Source: Zoogloea sp016790385
GTDB lineage: Bacteria > Pseudomonadota > Gammaproteobacteria > Burkholderiales > Rhodocyclaceae
Assembly: GCF_041916735.1 (NCBI RefSeq)
Contig: NZ_JAYRYY010000011.1
Strand: one strand, 5' to 3'
Length of the DNA stretch: 64,000 nt
The notes below the pieces were generated by a model. That model made no database searches, had not been told where the DNA came from, and saw nothing but the letters and a program-made list of their open reading frames with translations. How positions within the stretch are numbered: position 1 is the first letter of the stretch; the number at the start of each line of letters is the position of its first letter. This document shows, in pieces, positions 23,819 through 31,233 of the stretch. The translations under genes and the position numbers were made by a program.

Positions 23819-25804
23819 ATGAAACTCCACGCCTTCGTCGCCATGCCCTTTGGTACCAAGCCGAACGACAAGGGTGAGCAGGTCGATTTCAACCGCATCT
23901 TCGATGAACTGATCAAGCCGGCCCTGGAGGATGCGGGGCTGGAAGTGCTGCGGGCCGACAAGGAGCAGCGAGCCGGCGACATCCGCCTGGACATGTTCCA
24001 GGAGTTGCTGATGGCCGATCTGGTGGTGGCCGACCTCACCATCGACAACCCCAACGTGTGGTACGAACTGGGCGTGCGCCATGCCCTGCGAGCCCGCGGA
24101 GTGGTGCTGGTCCAGGGGCCGCGGGACACCAAGCCTTTTGACATCTACACCGACCGCAAGCTGACCTACCACCTCAAGGACGGGGCGCCGGACCCGGCCC
24201 ACCTGGCCGACGACCGCAAGGCCATCACCAGCATGACGCTGGCCACCCTGGCGGCCTGGCACGAGCGCCCGGTGAGCCCGGTGTATGGCCTGCTCCCCCA
24301 CCTGCGCGAGCCCGACTGGAAGCGCTTGCGCATCGGTGCCGTGCGGGAATACTGGCAGCGCCACGATGCCTGGGTGGCGCTGATTGAAAAAGCGCGCAAG
24401 GCCGGCCGGCCGGAGGACGTGCTGGTGCTGGCCGACGAGGCGCCGGTCACCGCCCTGCGGGTAGAAGCCCGATTGACCGCGGGGACGTCCCTGCTCAAGG
24501 GTACGCACTACCGCTACGCCCTGGAGCAGTTCGAGCAGGCCCTTGCTTTCGACCCCAGCAATCTGGAGGCCGCCCGCAAACGAGGCGTCTGCCTGCAACG
24601 CCTGAAACGGCCGGACGACGCCCGCGCCGCCTACGAGGCCATCCTGGCCGAGCACGAGGATGATGTGGAAACCCTCTCGCTCCTTGCCCGCCTCGGCAAG
24701 GACGCGTGGATGGACGCCTGGCATGACCCGACACACGACCCCGCCCGGATGCGGGAAGACGCGGCCTATGAAGAAGCGCTCCTGAAGGCGGCCATCAGCG
24801 CCTATGCACTGGCCTTCCGCGCGGCGCCGGGCCACTATTACTCGGGCATCAACGCGGTGACGTTGATGCACCTCCACAAGCACCTCACCGGCAAGGACGA
24901 CTTCGATGCCGAGGCGCGCGCCATGGCCGGCGGCGTGGCCTGGGGTGCCACCTGCGAGCAGGGGCCGGCACAGCGCTTCTGGGCCGCCGCCACCCTGGGC
25001 GATCTGGCCGTGCTCGTCGGCAACGCCCAGGCGGTGAAGGACGCCTATCAGGCCGCCATCGCCCTGGCCGACAAGGACTGGTTCGCCCTCGATGCCTGCC
25101 TCGCCCAGCTGCGGCTGCTGGCCAGCCTGGGCTTCCGGCCCGACGAAGTGGGCACAGGCATCGCCACCTTCGAACGCGCCCTCGCCCGGCTCAAACCTCC
25201 GACGACGAAAGACTGGCAGCCGCGCAAGGTGTTTCTGTTCTCGGGGCACATGATCGACAGCCCCACCCGCGCCACACCCCGTTTCCCGGCCGACAAGGCC
25301 CCCGTCGCGGCACAGGCCATTGCCGACGCGCTGGCCCGGCTCGACGCGGGCAAGGATGATCTCGCCATCACCCAGGGCGCCTCGGGTGGCGATCTGCTCT
25401 TTGCCGAGGCCTGCCTCGCCCTCGGAATGCCCGTGCAGCTCCTGCTGCCGCTCCCGGAACCCGATTTCATCGAGCAATCCATCCTGCCCTCGGTCGACGG
25501 CGAGGCCTGGCGCGAGCGCTACTTTGCCGTCCGCGACCATCCCCTCACCCTGCCCAACCGTGTCATGCCCGAGGTGCTCGGCCCGCTGCCCACCGACGGC
25601 GAAGGCCGGCCGATGAGCGCCTTTGAACGCTGCAACCTGTGGCTGCTGCACAGCACCCTGTCCCTCGGCGTAAAGCGCAGCCACCTGATATGCCTGTGGA
25701 ACGGCGGTGGCGGTGACGGGCCCGGCGGCACCGAACACATGGTGCGCGAAGTGAAGAAACGCACCGGGCAGGTAATCTGGCTCGACACCCGCAAACTCTG
25801 GTAG
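23819..25804 (+). CDS. Deoxyribosyltransferase/TIR-like-TPR-SLOG protein (DUF4071-like)
   Basis: A 661-residue multidomain protein. Residues 1-125 resemble nucleoside deoxyribosyltransferase/TIR-like domains: HAFVAMPFG (4-12), DFNRIFDELIKPALEDAG, LRADKEQRAGDI, and ADLVVADLTIDNPNVWYELG (66-85). Glu83 is placed where these enzymes have their catalytic Glu. Residues ~130-460 are helical with TPR-like repeats (HYRYALEQFEQALAFDPSN, ARAAYEAILAEHEDD), the region called MAP3K TRAFs-binding in databases. Residues ~470-661 form a Rossmann/SLOG-like domain: VFLFSGHMIDSP and LAITQGASGGDLLFAEACLA, with a final EHMVREVKKRTGQVIWLDT. SLOG domains bind nucleotide-derived ligands. A patatin gene follows after 27 bases. 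The architecture is typical of bacterial conflict systems. Domain borders are approximate and function is inferred. Confidence 0.82.
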   Translation: MKLHAFVAMPFGTKPNDKGEQVDFNRIFDELIKPALEDAGLEVLRADKEQRAGDIRLDMFQELLMADLVVADLTIDNPNVWYELGVRHALRARGVVLVQGPRDTKPFDIYTDRKLTYHLKDGAPDPAHLADDRKAITSMTLATLAAWHERPVSPVYGLLPHLREPDWKRLRIGAVREYWQRHDAWVALIEKARKAGRPEDVLVLADEAPVTALRVEARLTAGTSLLKGTHYRYALEQFEQALAFDPSNLEAARKRGVCLQRLKRPDDARAAYEAILAEHEDDVETLSLLARLGKDAWMDAWHDPTHDPARMREDAAYEEALLKAAISAYALAFRAAPGHYYSGINAVTLMHLHKHLTGKDDFDAEARAMAGGVAWGATCEQGPAQRFWAAATLGDLAVLVGNAQAVKDAYQAAIALADKDWFALDACLAQLRLLASLGFRPDEVGTGIATFERALARLKPPTTKDWQPRKVFLFSGHMIDSPTRATPRFPADKAPVAAQAIADALARLDAGKDDLAITQGASGGDLLFAEACLALGMPVQLLLPLPEPDFIEQSILPSVDGEAWRERYFAVRDHPLTLPNRVMPEVLGPLPTDGEGRPMSAFERCNLWLLHSTLSLGVKRSHLICLWNGGGGDGPGGTEHMVREVKKRTGQVIWLDTRKLW

Positions 25805-25831
25805 CCCCTTCCTCCCCGAAAGGACGCATTC

Positions 25832-26977
25832 ATGCCCCTGTCCGTCGTCGAACGCATCGAAGCCCCCGGCCCCAAGAAGATCCTCTCCTGCGACGGGGGA
25901 GGCATCCTGGGGCTGATGAGTGTGGAGATCCTGGCCAGACTCGAGGCGGATCTCCGCGTCGAACAGCGGAACCCCGATCTCCTGCTCTGCGACTACTTTG
26001 ATTTTGTCTGCGGCACCAGCACCGGCGCCATCATGGCGGCCTGCATCGCGGCCGGCATGAGCACCGAGCAGCTGCGCACCTTTTACCGGGACAGCGGCCG
26101 GCAGATGTTCGACAAGGCCGCCCTCTTCAAGCGCCTGCACTACTCCTACAACAAGGAACCCCTGGCCAGGAAACTACAGGCGGAGTTCAGCGCCGCCCTG
26201 GGGGCCGACACCACGCTGGGCAGCCCGGGCCTGCGCTCGGTGCTGATGATGGTGATGCGAAACGCCACCACCGACTCCCCGTGGCCGGTGAGCAACAACC
26301 CCTTCGCCAAGTACAACCAGCGCGAGCGGGACGACTGCAACCTGGACCTGCCCCTGTGGCAGCTGGTGCGTGCCAGCACCGCCGCCCCCACCTTCTTTCC
26401 CCCCGAGGTGGTGACCCTGGGCAAGGGGAAGAAGGCTTACACCTTCGTCTTCGTGGATGGGGGCGTCACCACCTACAACAACGCCGCCTTCCTGGCCTAT
26501 CAGATGGCCACCGCCGCGCCCTACAACATCAACTGGACGACCGGCACCGATCAGCTCCTGATCGTCTCGGTGGGCACGGGCAGCGCCCCCGCGGCCCGAC
26601 CCAACCTCAAGCCTGATGACATGTGGTTGCTGGATAACGCCAAGACCCTGCCCGGCGCCCTGATGAATGCCGCCAGCGCCGGCTGGGACATGGCCTGCCG
26701 GCTGGTGGGGGAGTGCCGCTATGGCCGCCCCATCGACCGGGAGATCGGCGACATGATCGGCGCCGCCACCTCCACCGGCACCAAGCAGTTCGCCTATGTG
26801 CGCTACGACCCGGACGTGAGCCAGGCCGGGCTGGACGCTCTGGGCCTGCCCCATATCAAATCAGCCGATGTCCAGACCCTCGACTCCATCGACTTCATCC
26901 CCCAGATCCAGGAAGTGGGCGCGGCCTACGCGGCAGCGCATGTGAAAACGGCAGAGCACCTGCGCGGCTTCCTGTAA
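25832..26977 (+). CDS. Patatin-like phospholipase, probable effector
   Basis: Patatin-family lipid hydrolase of 381 residues with no signal peptide, so cytoplasmic. The oxyanion loop is DGGGILGLM (21-29), the nucleophile Ser63 lies in GTSTG (61-65), and the catalytic Asp209 in FVFVDGGVTTYNN. All parts of the Ser-Asp dyad are intact. The C-terminus (DFIPQIQEVGAAYAAAHV) is shared with bacterial patatins that sit next to signalling genes. It lies 27 bases after the TIR-like-TPR-SLOG gene and has an RBS-like GAAAGGA before its ATG, so the pair forms a two-gene operon. Patatins such as CapV are membrane-destroying effectors of CBASS. By analogy this one may degrade membrane phospholipids when its partner is triggered. 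No nucleotide cyclase is seen nearby. Confidence 0.88.
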   Translation: MPLSVVERIEAPGPKKILSCDGGGILGLMSVEILARLEADLRVEQRNPDLLLCDYFDFVCGTSTGAIMAACIAAGMSTEQLRTFYRDSGRQMFDKAALFKRLHYSYNKEPLARKLQAEFSAALGADTTLGSPGLRSVLMMVMRNATTDSPWPVSNNPFAKYNQRERDDCNLDLPLWQLVRASTAAPTFFPPEVVTLGKGKKAYTFVFVDGGVTTYNNAAFLAYQMATAAPYNINWTTGTDQLLIVSVGTGSAPAARPNLKPDDMWLLDNAKTLPGALMNAASAGWDMACRLVGECRYGRPIDREIGDMIGAATSTGTKQFAYVRYDPDVSQAGLDALGLPHIKSADVQTLDSIDFIPQIQEVGAAYAAAHVKTAEHLRGFL

Positions 26978-27135
26978 TCAACAGGCTGTGCCGGGACGCA
27001 CGAACGAAGGTCGAATGAAAAGCCGATGGTGGCCTGGAGTGTGGAAAGCGCTTCCGCCCCGCAAGCCAAGGCGCTCCAAGCCCGCCGGGCCTGCTCGGCA
27101 CAGTGTTTACTCAGCGAACGCGAACAGAACCATTG

Positions 27136-27185
27136 AAAACGGCCCCTCGAAAGGGGCCGCTCACCCGCGGCAATAAAGCCGCGGG
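27136..27185 (-). terminator. Double-hairpin terminator of the PQQ dehydrogenase gene
   Basis: Downstream of the minus-strand stop at 27237 there are two stem-loops. The first is CCCGCGGC-TTTATT-GCCGCGGG (27164-27185). The second is CGGCCCC-TTTCGA-GGGGCCG (27140-27159), followed on the minus strand by TTTT (27139-27136). The second has classical Rho-independent form. The 259-base stretch 26978-27236 otherwise holds no gene. Confidence 0.75.
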
Positions 27186-27236
27186 GGGTTTCAGCCGGTA
27201 CAGCCCGGAAAACCGGACCGCAGCCGGCAAGCGTGA

Positions 27237-29003
27237 TTACTTGCTGTTGTGCAGCTTGAACACCCACACGGAACCGCCCTGCTCCAGGAAGTTCACGCGA
27301 CGGGCCACATCGCCGCCCCACAGGGGAACCGCACCGCCCCAGCCGGACACCACGGCCACGTACTGCTCGCCGCCTTCCATCCAGGTAACCGGGGGAGCCA
27401 CCACGCCGGAGCCGGTCTGGAAGGACCAGACTTCCTTGCCGGTCTTGGCATCCAGCGCCTTCAGGTAGCCTTCGGGGGTACCGTAGAAGGTCAGGTTGCC
27501 CGCGGTGGTGAGGGCGCCGCCCCACAGGGGAGCGAAGTTCTTGTTTTCCCAGACGATCTTGCCGGAGACCGGATCGATCGCGCGCAGCGCGCCGATGTAG
27601 TCGTCGTTCAGGGCCTTGATGGTGAAGCCGGCGCCCAGGTAAGCCGCACCGCGCTTGTAGGAGACGGGCTCGTTCCAGATGTCCATGGCCCACTCGTTGG
27701 CCGGCACGTAGAACAGGCCGGTCTGCGGGTTGTAGGCGATCTGCTGCTGGTTCTTGCCGCCGAGGAAGGACGGCGCGGCGAAGACGTTCTTGCCCTTCTT
27801 GCCGTCAGCGCTGCCCGAGGGGTCGCCCGGACGATTTTCATCCACGTAGTTGGGACGGCCGGTGGTCATGTCGAAACCGGTGGCCCAGGTGATCTGCTTG
27901 ACGAAGGGGAAGATGTTCAGCGGCTTGCCGTTGGTCCGGTCGAGCACGAAGAAGAAGCCGTTACGGTCGGCCTTGCCGCCAGCCTTGATGACCTTGCCGG
28001 TCTTCGGGTCCTTGTAGTCGAAGGACACGAATTCGTTCACGCCGTCAAAGTCCCAGCCGTCGTGGGGGGTGGTCTGGTAGTGCCAGACGATCTTGCCGGT
28101 ATCCGGGTCGATGGCCACTGTGGCGGACGAGAACAGGTTGTCGCCGGGGCGCAGGTGGCTGTTCCAGGGAGCGGGGTTGCCGGTGCCGGCGAAGACAAGG
28201 TTGGTCTCCGGATCGTAGGTGGCGCCGTTCCAGGTGGCCGCGCCGCCGGTCTTCCACAGGTCGCCGGTCCAGGTGGCGTTGGTGGTGCCGGAGATGCCGT
28301 TTTCGACCTTCTCGCCGTTCACCCACTTGTAACCCATGTGGCCTTCAACGGTCGGACGCATCCACACCATCTTGCCGGTCTTGGCGTCGCGGGCTTCCAT
28401 GCGGCCCTGCACACCGAACTCGCCACCGGACACGCCGGTGATGACCATGCCCTTGACGATCAGCGGAGCGGCAGAAGCGGAGTAGCCGGCAGCGTAGTCG
28501 TCGATCTTGTCCTTCCAGACGACCTTGCCGGTTTCCTTGTTCAAGGCCACGAGCTGGGCGTCGAGGGTGGCGAAGATCACCAGATCGCCGTACAGGGCTG
28601 CGCCGCGGTTGATCACGTCACAGCAGGGCATGATGCCTTCGGGGAGACGGTGCTCGTACTTCCAGAGCTTCTTGCCGGTCTTGGCGTCGAGGGCGTAGAT
28701 GCGGCTGTAGGAAGCCGTCACGAACATCTTGCCGTCGTGGATCAAGGGCTGGGATTCCTGGCCACGCTGCTTCTCGCCACCGAAGGAGAAGGACCACACC
28801 GGAACCAGATTCTTGACGGTCTTGACGTTGACCTTGTCCAGCGGGCTGTAGCGCTGACCTTGCTGGCCCATGCCGAAATGGGTGACATCGCCGGTGGTCT
28901 TGGCATCGTTAAGGATGTCGGCGTCCGTCACTTCCTTGGCGTGGGCCGCACCGGCAACCATCAGGGCAGCCGCGATCAGGGTCATCGCAAACGGCTTTTT
29001 CAT
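27237..29003 (-). CDS. PQQ-dependent alcohol dehydrogenase, lanthanide-type signature
   Basis: Periplasmic quinoprotein alcohol dehydrogenase of 588 residues. The signal peptide is MKKPFAMTLIAAALMVAGAAHA. The eight-bladed propeller is marked by repeated ALDAKTGKxLW and NKETGKVVWK motifs. The vicinal disulfide is Cys127-Cys128 (MPCCDVIN). Metal ligands are Glu195 (SGGEFG), Asn276 (GTGNPAPWN) and catalytic Asp318. Asp320 two residues later (HDGWDFDG) is the extra carboxylate that separates lanthanide enzymes (XoxF, ExaF/PedH) from calcium enzymes. No cytochrome c domain is fused, so it is a type I enzyme needing an external acceptor. A start at 29024 with its own RBS-like AAAGGAG is also possible. 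A sigma-54 promoter lies upstream. The substrate, methanol or other alcohols, is undetermined. Confidence 0.92.
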   Translation of the reverse strand: MKKPFAMTLIAAALMVAGAAHAKEVTDADILNDAKTTGDVTHFGMGQQGQRYSPLDKVNVKTVKNLVPVWSFSFGGEKQRGQESQPLIHDGKMFVTASYSRIYALDAKTGKKLWKYEHRLPEGIMPCCDVINRGAALYGDLVIFATLDAQLVALNKETGKVVWKDKIDDYAAGYSASAAPLIVKGMVITGVSGGEFGVQGRMEARDAKTGKMVWMRPTVEGHMGYKWVNGEKVENGISGTTNATWTGDLWKTGGAATWNGATYDPETNLVFAGTGNPAPWNSHLRPGDNLFSSATVAIDPDTGKIVWHYQTTPHDGWDFDGVNEFVSFDYKDPKTGKVIKAGGKADRNGFFFVLDRTNGKPLNIFPFVKQITWATGFDMTTGRPNYVDENRPGDPSGSADGKKGKNVFAAPSFLGGKNQQQIAYNPQTGLFYVPANEWAMDIWNEPVSYKRGAAYLGAGFTIKALNDDYIGALRAIDPVSGKIVWENKNFAPLWGGALTTAGNLTFYGTPEGYLKALDAKTGKEVWSFQTGSGVVAPPVTWMEGGEQYVAVVSGWGGAVPLWGGDVARRVNFLEQGGSVWVFKLHNSK

Positions 29004-29107
29004 TGTTTTGCTCCTTTGGATCATTGAATGTCTCCTTTGAGAAGGTACTGAAGCGCGCTCCGGGACAGCCACCTCCCGGCCCGACCGGACCGCGCAGCAC
29101 TGCCCTT

Positions 29108-29126
29108 CCGCAAGAGCTGTGCCAAA
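29108..29126 (-). promoter_or_regulatory. Sigma-54 promoter of the PQQ dehydrogenase gene
   Basis: The minus strand reads TTGGCACAGCTCTTGCGG. The -24 element GGCAC and the -12 element TTGC have exact GG-N10-GC spacing. Transcription would begin near 29098, leaving a leader of about 95 bases before the ATG at 29003. Sigma-54 promoters need an enhancer-binding activator, and none is encoded in this window. Confidence 0.75.
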
Positions 29127-29227
29127 GCCCGGCGAGCGCCCTGGAAAATCAACGCTCCGGGAAAAATTCCCGATAGAAAACGGGAAGTTGGCTCTGGTCA
29201 AAAAGATGTGGGAATGGGAAAAATGCA

Positions 29228-29255
29228 GCACTTCCGCGACATGCGGTGCACTTCC
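29228..29255. promoter_or_regulatory. Tandem GCACTTCC repeats, candidate activator site
   Basis: GCACTTCC occurs at 29228-29235 and again at 29248-29255, 20 bases apart start to start, about two helical turns. The pair lies between the two divergent sigma-54 promoters, roughly 100 bases from one and 180 from the other. That is the range where enhancer-binding proteins usually bind. The rest of the 503-base region 29004-29506 holds the two promoters and no supported gene. Confidence 0.35.
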
Positions 29256-29431
29256 TGCTTCATTCCACACCAACTGCTCCAAGCTGGAGCACCCCGAAGC
29301 AGGACAACGCGACAGATGTCTCGCCTGGAGCATGTGGACACTGTCGGCGCGATCTCGGAAGCTCCCGCGCAAGTGGACCGAAACCCTTGCCGGCAGTGCC
29401 CGCAAGGGTTCAATACAGGTCATGGCAAACG

Positions 29432-29449
29432 GTGGCACAGGTCTTGCAG
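29432..29449 (+). promoter_or_regulatory. Sigma-54 promoter of the quinoprotein accessory operon
   Basis: The plus strand reads GTGGCACAGGTCTTGCAG. GG (29434-29435) and GC (29446-29447) have the exact 12-base register of sigma-54 promoters. Predicted start near 29459, about 48 bases before the ATG at 29507. The same hexamer TGGCAC-AG at -24 occurs in the divergent promoter at 29108-29126, so both sides are probably switched on together. Confidence 0.75.
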
Positions 29450-29506
29450 CGTCTCTCCCTCCATACAGAGCAGACCGCCACCGGCAGGTCGCCGTCAGGA
29501 GACACA

Positions 29507-30280
29507 ATGATCAAGAGCGCCCTTCTGGCCATGCTTTTGGCGTGCACGTGCAGCACCGGCGTGGCCGCTGCCGAGCGCGGCGCGGACCCCCTCGAATCAC
29601 CACGCTGGGCCGACATGCGCAAGGAGATGTTTCCGGCCTCGGCGCGGGTGATCTTCGACGACAAGGTCAAGGTGACCGCCCCGCTGACGGCGGAGAACGC
29701 CATGAATGTGCCGGTGAGCGTGGACGCCAGTGCCCTCCAGGACGTTCGCGAGGTGCTCGTCTTTGCCGACTTCAACCCCATCGTGCGGGTGGTGCGCTTT
29801 GAACCCACCGGCGCGCAGCCCAGCCTGGGTTTTCGTATCAAACTTCAGCAATCCACGCCGGTGCGCGCCGCGGTGCGGACGGGCAACGGCAACTGGCATG
29901 TGGGCGGCACCTGGGTGAACACCGCGGGCGGCGGCTGCACCCTGCCTTCCACCGGCAGCGCGTCGCCTGAATGGCAGAAACGTCTGGGGGAAGTGAGCAG
30001 CCGGGTGTGGCCGCGCAAGGAAGGCGGCGAGCGCATCCGCCTGCGCATCATTCACCCCATCGACACCGGCCTTGCCGCAGGCATCCCGGCCTTCTTTCTG
30101 CAAGACCTCATACTCACCGACGACAAGGGCAAGGCCCTGATGCACATCGAGGGATTCGAGCCGATTGCAGAAAACCCGGTGTTCACGGTGGACGTGCCCG
30201 CCGCCCGCGCCACGGCGGCTTACCGGGTGAGTGGGCGTGACAACAACGGCAACGCGATTGCGGCGGTGATCGAAAAATGA
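29507..30280 (+). CDS. Quinoprotein dehydrogenase-associated SoxYZ-like carrier
   Basis: Exported protein of 257 residues with a signal peptide (MIKSALLAMLLACTCSTGVAAA). The first mature part resembles SoxY (ARVIFDDKVKVTAPLTAENA, NVPVSVDASALQDVREVLVF) and ends at a Cys-containing Gly-rich motif, TAGGGCTLPS. The second part resembles SoxZ (IRLRIIHPIDTGLAAGIPAFFLQDL, then VDVPAARATAAYRVSGRDNNGN). Such fused SoxYZ-like proteins are known beside PQQ dehydrogenases and are thought to carry a substrate or intermediate in the periplasm. AGGAGA precedes the ATG. It is the first gene behind the sigma-54 promoter, and its stop overlaps the next start (ATGA). Confidence 0.88.
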   Translation: MIKSALLAMLLACTCSTGVAAAERGADPLESPRWADMRKEMFPASARVIFDDKVKVTAPLTAENAMNVPVSVDASALQDVREVLVFADFNPIVRVVRFEPTGAQPSLGFRIKLQQSTPVRAAVRTGNGNWHVGGTWVNTAGGGCTLPSTGSASPEWQKRLGEVSSRVWPRKEGGERIRLRIIHPIDTGLAAGIPAFFLQDLILTDDKGKALMHIEGFEPIAENPVFTVDVPAARATAAYRVSGRDNNGNAIAAVIEK

Positions 30281-31233
30281 GCAGCCTGCGCCGCTCCACC
30301 CGTGCCCTCATCGCCCTCTTTGCCCTCGGCTGGACGCTTGTACTTGCCGCCGCCGACCGGGACTACGGCCTCGCCCCGGTGCGTATCGCCGACGACACCT
30401 GGGTGCTGGTGGGGCGGAGTGAGGACTTCAGCTTTGCCAACGGTGGCAACATCGTCAATACCGCCTTCATCGTCACCAGCGCCGGCGTGGTGGTGATCGA
30501 CAGCGGGCCGTCCCGGAGCTACGGCGAGCAGCTCAAGCGAGCGATTGCCCGTATCACCGACAAGCCGGTGAGCCTGGTGCTCAACACCCACCACCACCCG
30601 GACCACTTCCTTGGCAACCAGGCCTTTGCTATCGAGACCCTGGCGGCCCTGCCCGCCACCATCAAGGGCATTCACAGCGAAGGCGGCAGCTTCAACGAAA
30701 ACATGTATCGCCTCGCCGGAGACTGGATGGCCGGCACCGAGCCTGTTGCGCCGGCGCGCCCGCTCGCGCCCGGGCCGCTGACGATGGGCAATCACCGCCT
30801 CGATCTGATCGCCCTGGACGGCCACACCGAGGCAGACCTGGTCATATTCGATCGCAGCACCGGAGTGCTCTTTGCCGGCGACCTGGTCTTCAACGGCCGC
30901 ACCCCCACCACGCCCCACGCCAACCTGCAAGCTTGGCAGGCCGCCCTCGATCAGCTCGCCGAAGCCCCCTTCGCCACCCTCGTGCCCGGCCATGGGCCGG
31001 TGGCCACCGACACCGCGCCGATCCGCCAGACCCGGGCATGGCTGGCCTGGCTCGACCGCCACCTGCGCCAGGCCGCCGAGGACGGTCTCGACATGACCGA
31101 AGTCCTGGCCCTGCCGATTCCCGCGGAATTCCGCGACCTCGCCGTGGTCGACGCGGAGTATCGCCGTTCCGTCGGCCAGCTCTACCCGGCCTATGAGCAG
31201 CGTGCGCTTTCTGCGGAGCGTCGCAAGCCATGA
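30277..31233 (+). CDS. Quinoprotein relay system zinc metallohydrolase (SoxH-like)
   Basis: Metallo-beta-lactamase-fold protein of 318 residues with an N-terminal hydrophobic export signal (about residues 9-26). The zinc motif HxHxDH is present in VLNTHHHPDHFLGNQ (about residues 106-120). Later ligands lie in ALDGHTEADLVIF, GDLVFNGRTP and LVPGHGPV. Proteins of this family sit beside PQQ dehydrogenases and SoxYZ-like carriers and have been proposed to release or process a carrier-bound intermediate. The real substrate is unknown. Start and stop overlap the neighbours by 4 bases on both sides, so stoichiometric production with the SoxYZ-like carrier is likely. Confidence 0.88.
   Translation: MSSLRRSTRALIALFALGWTLVLAAADRDYGLAPVRIADDTWVLVGRSEDFSFANGGNIVNTAFIVTSAGVVVIDSGPSRSYGEQLKRAIARITDKPVSLVLNTHHHPDHFLGNQAFAIETLAALPATIKGIHSEGGSFNENMYRLAGDWMAGTEPVAPARPLAPGPLTMGNHRLDLIALDGHTEADLVIFDRSTGVLFAGDLVFNGRTPTTPHANLQAWQAALDQLAEAPFATLVPGHGPVATDTAPIRQTRAWLAWLDRHLRQAAEDGLDMTEVLALPIPAEFRDLAVVDAEYRRSVGQLYPAYEQRALSAERRKP

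Noticed and set aside
23648..26140. Very long minus-strand reading frame continuing upstream of arsR
   Set aside because: It runs antisense to the SLOG-type and patatin genes, which have clear motifs. Only its last 119 codons (arsR) are real.
25832..26977. CBASS operon
   Set aside because: The patatin resembles CapV-type effectors, but no CD-NTase or Cap2/Cap3-like gene is present. The partner is a SLOG/TIR-like protein instead.
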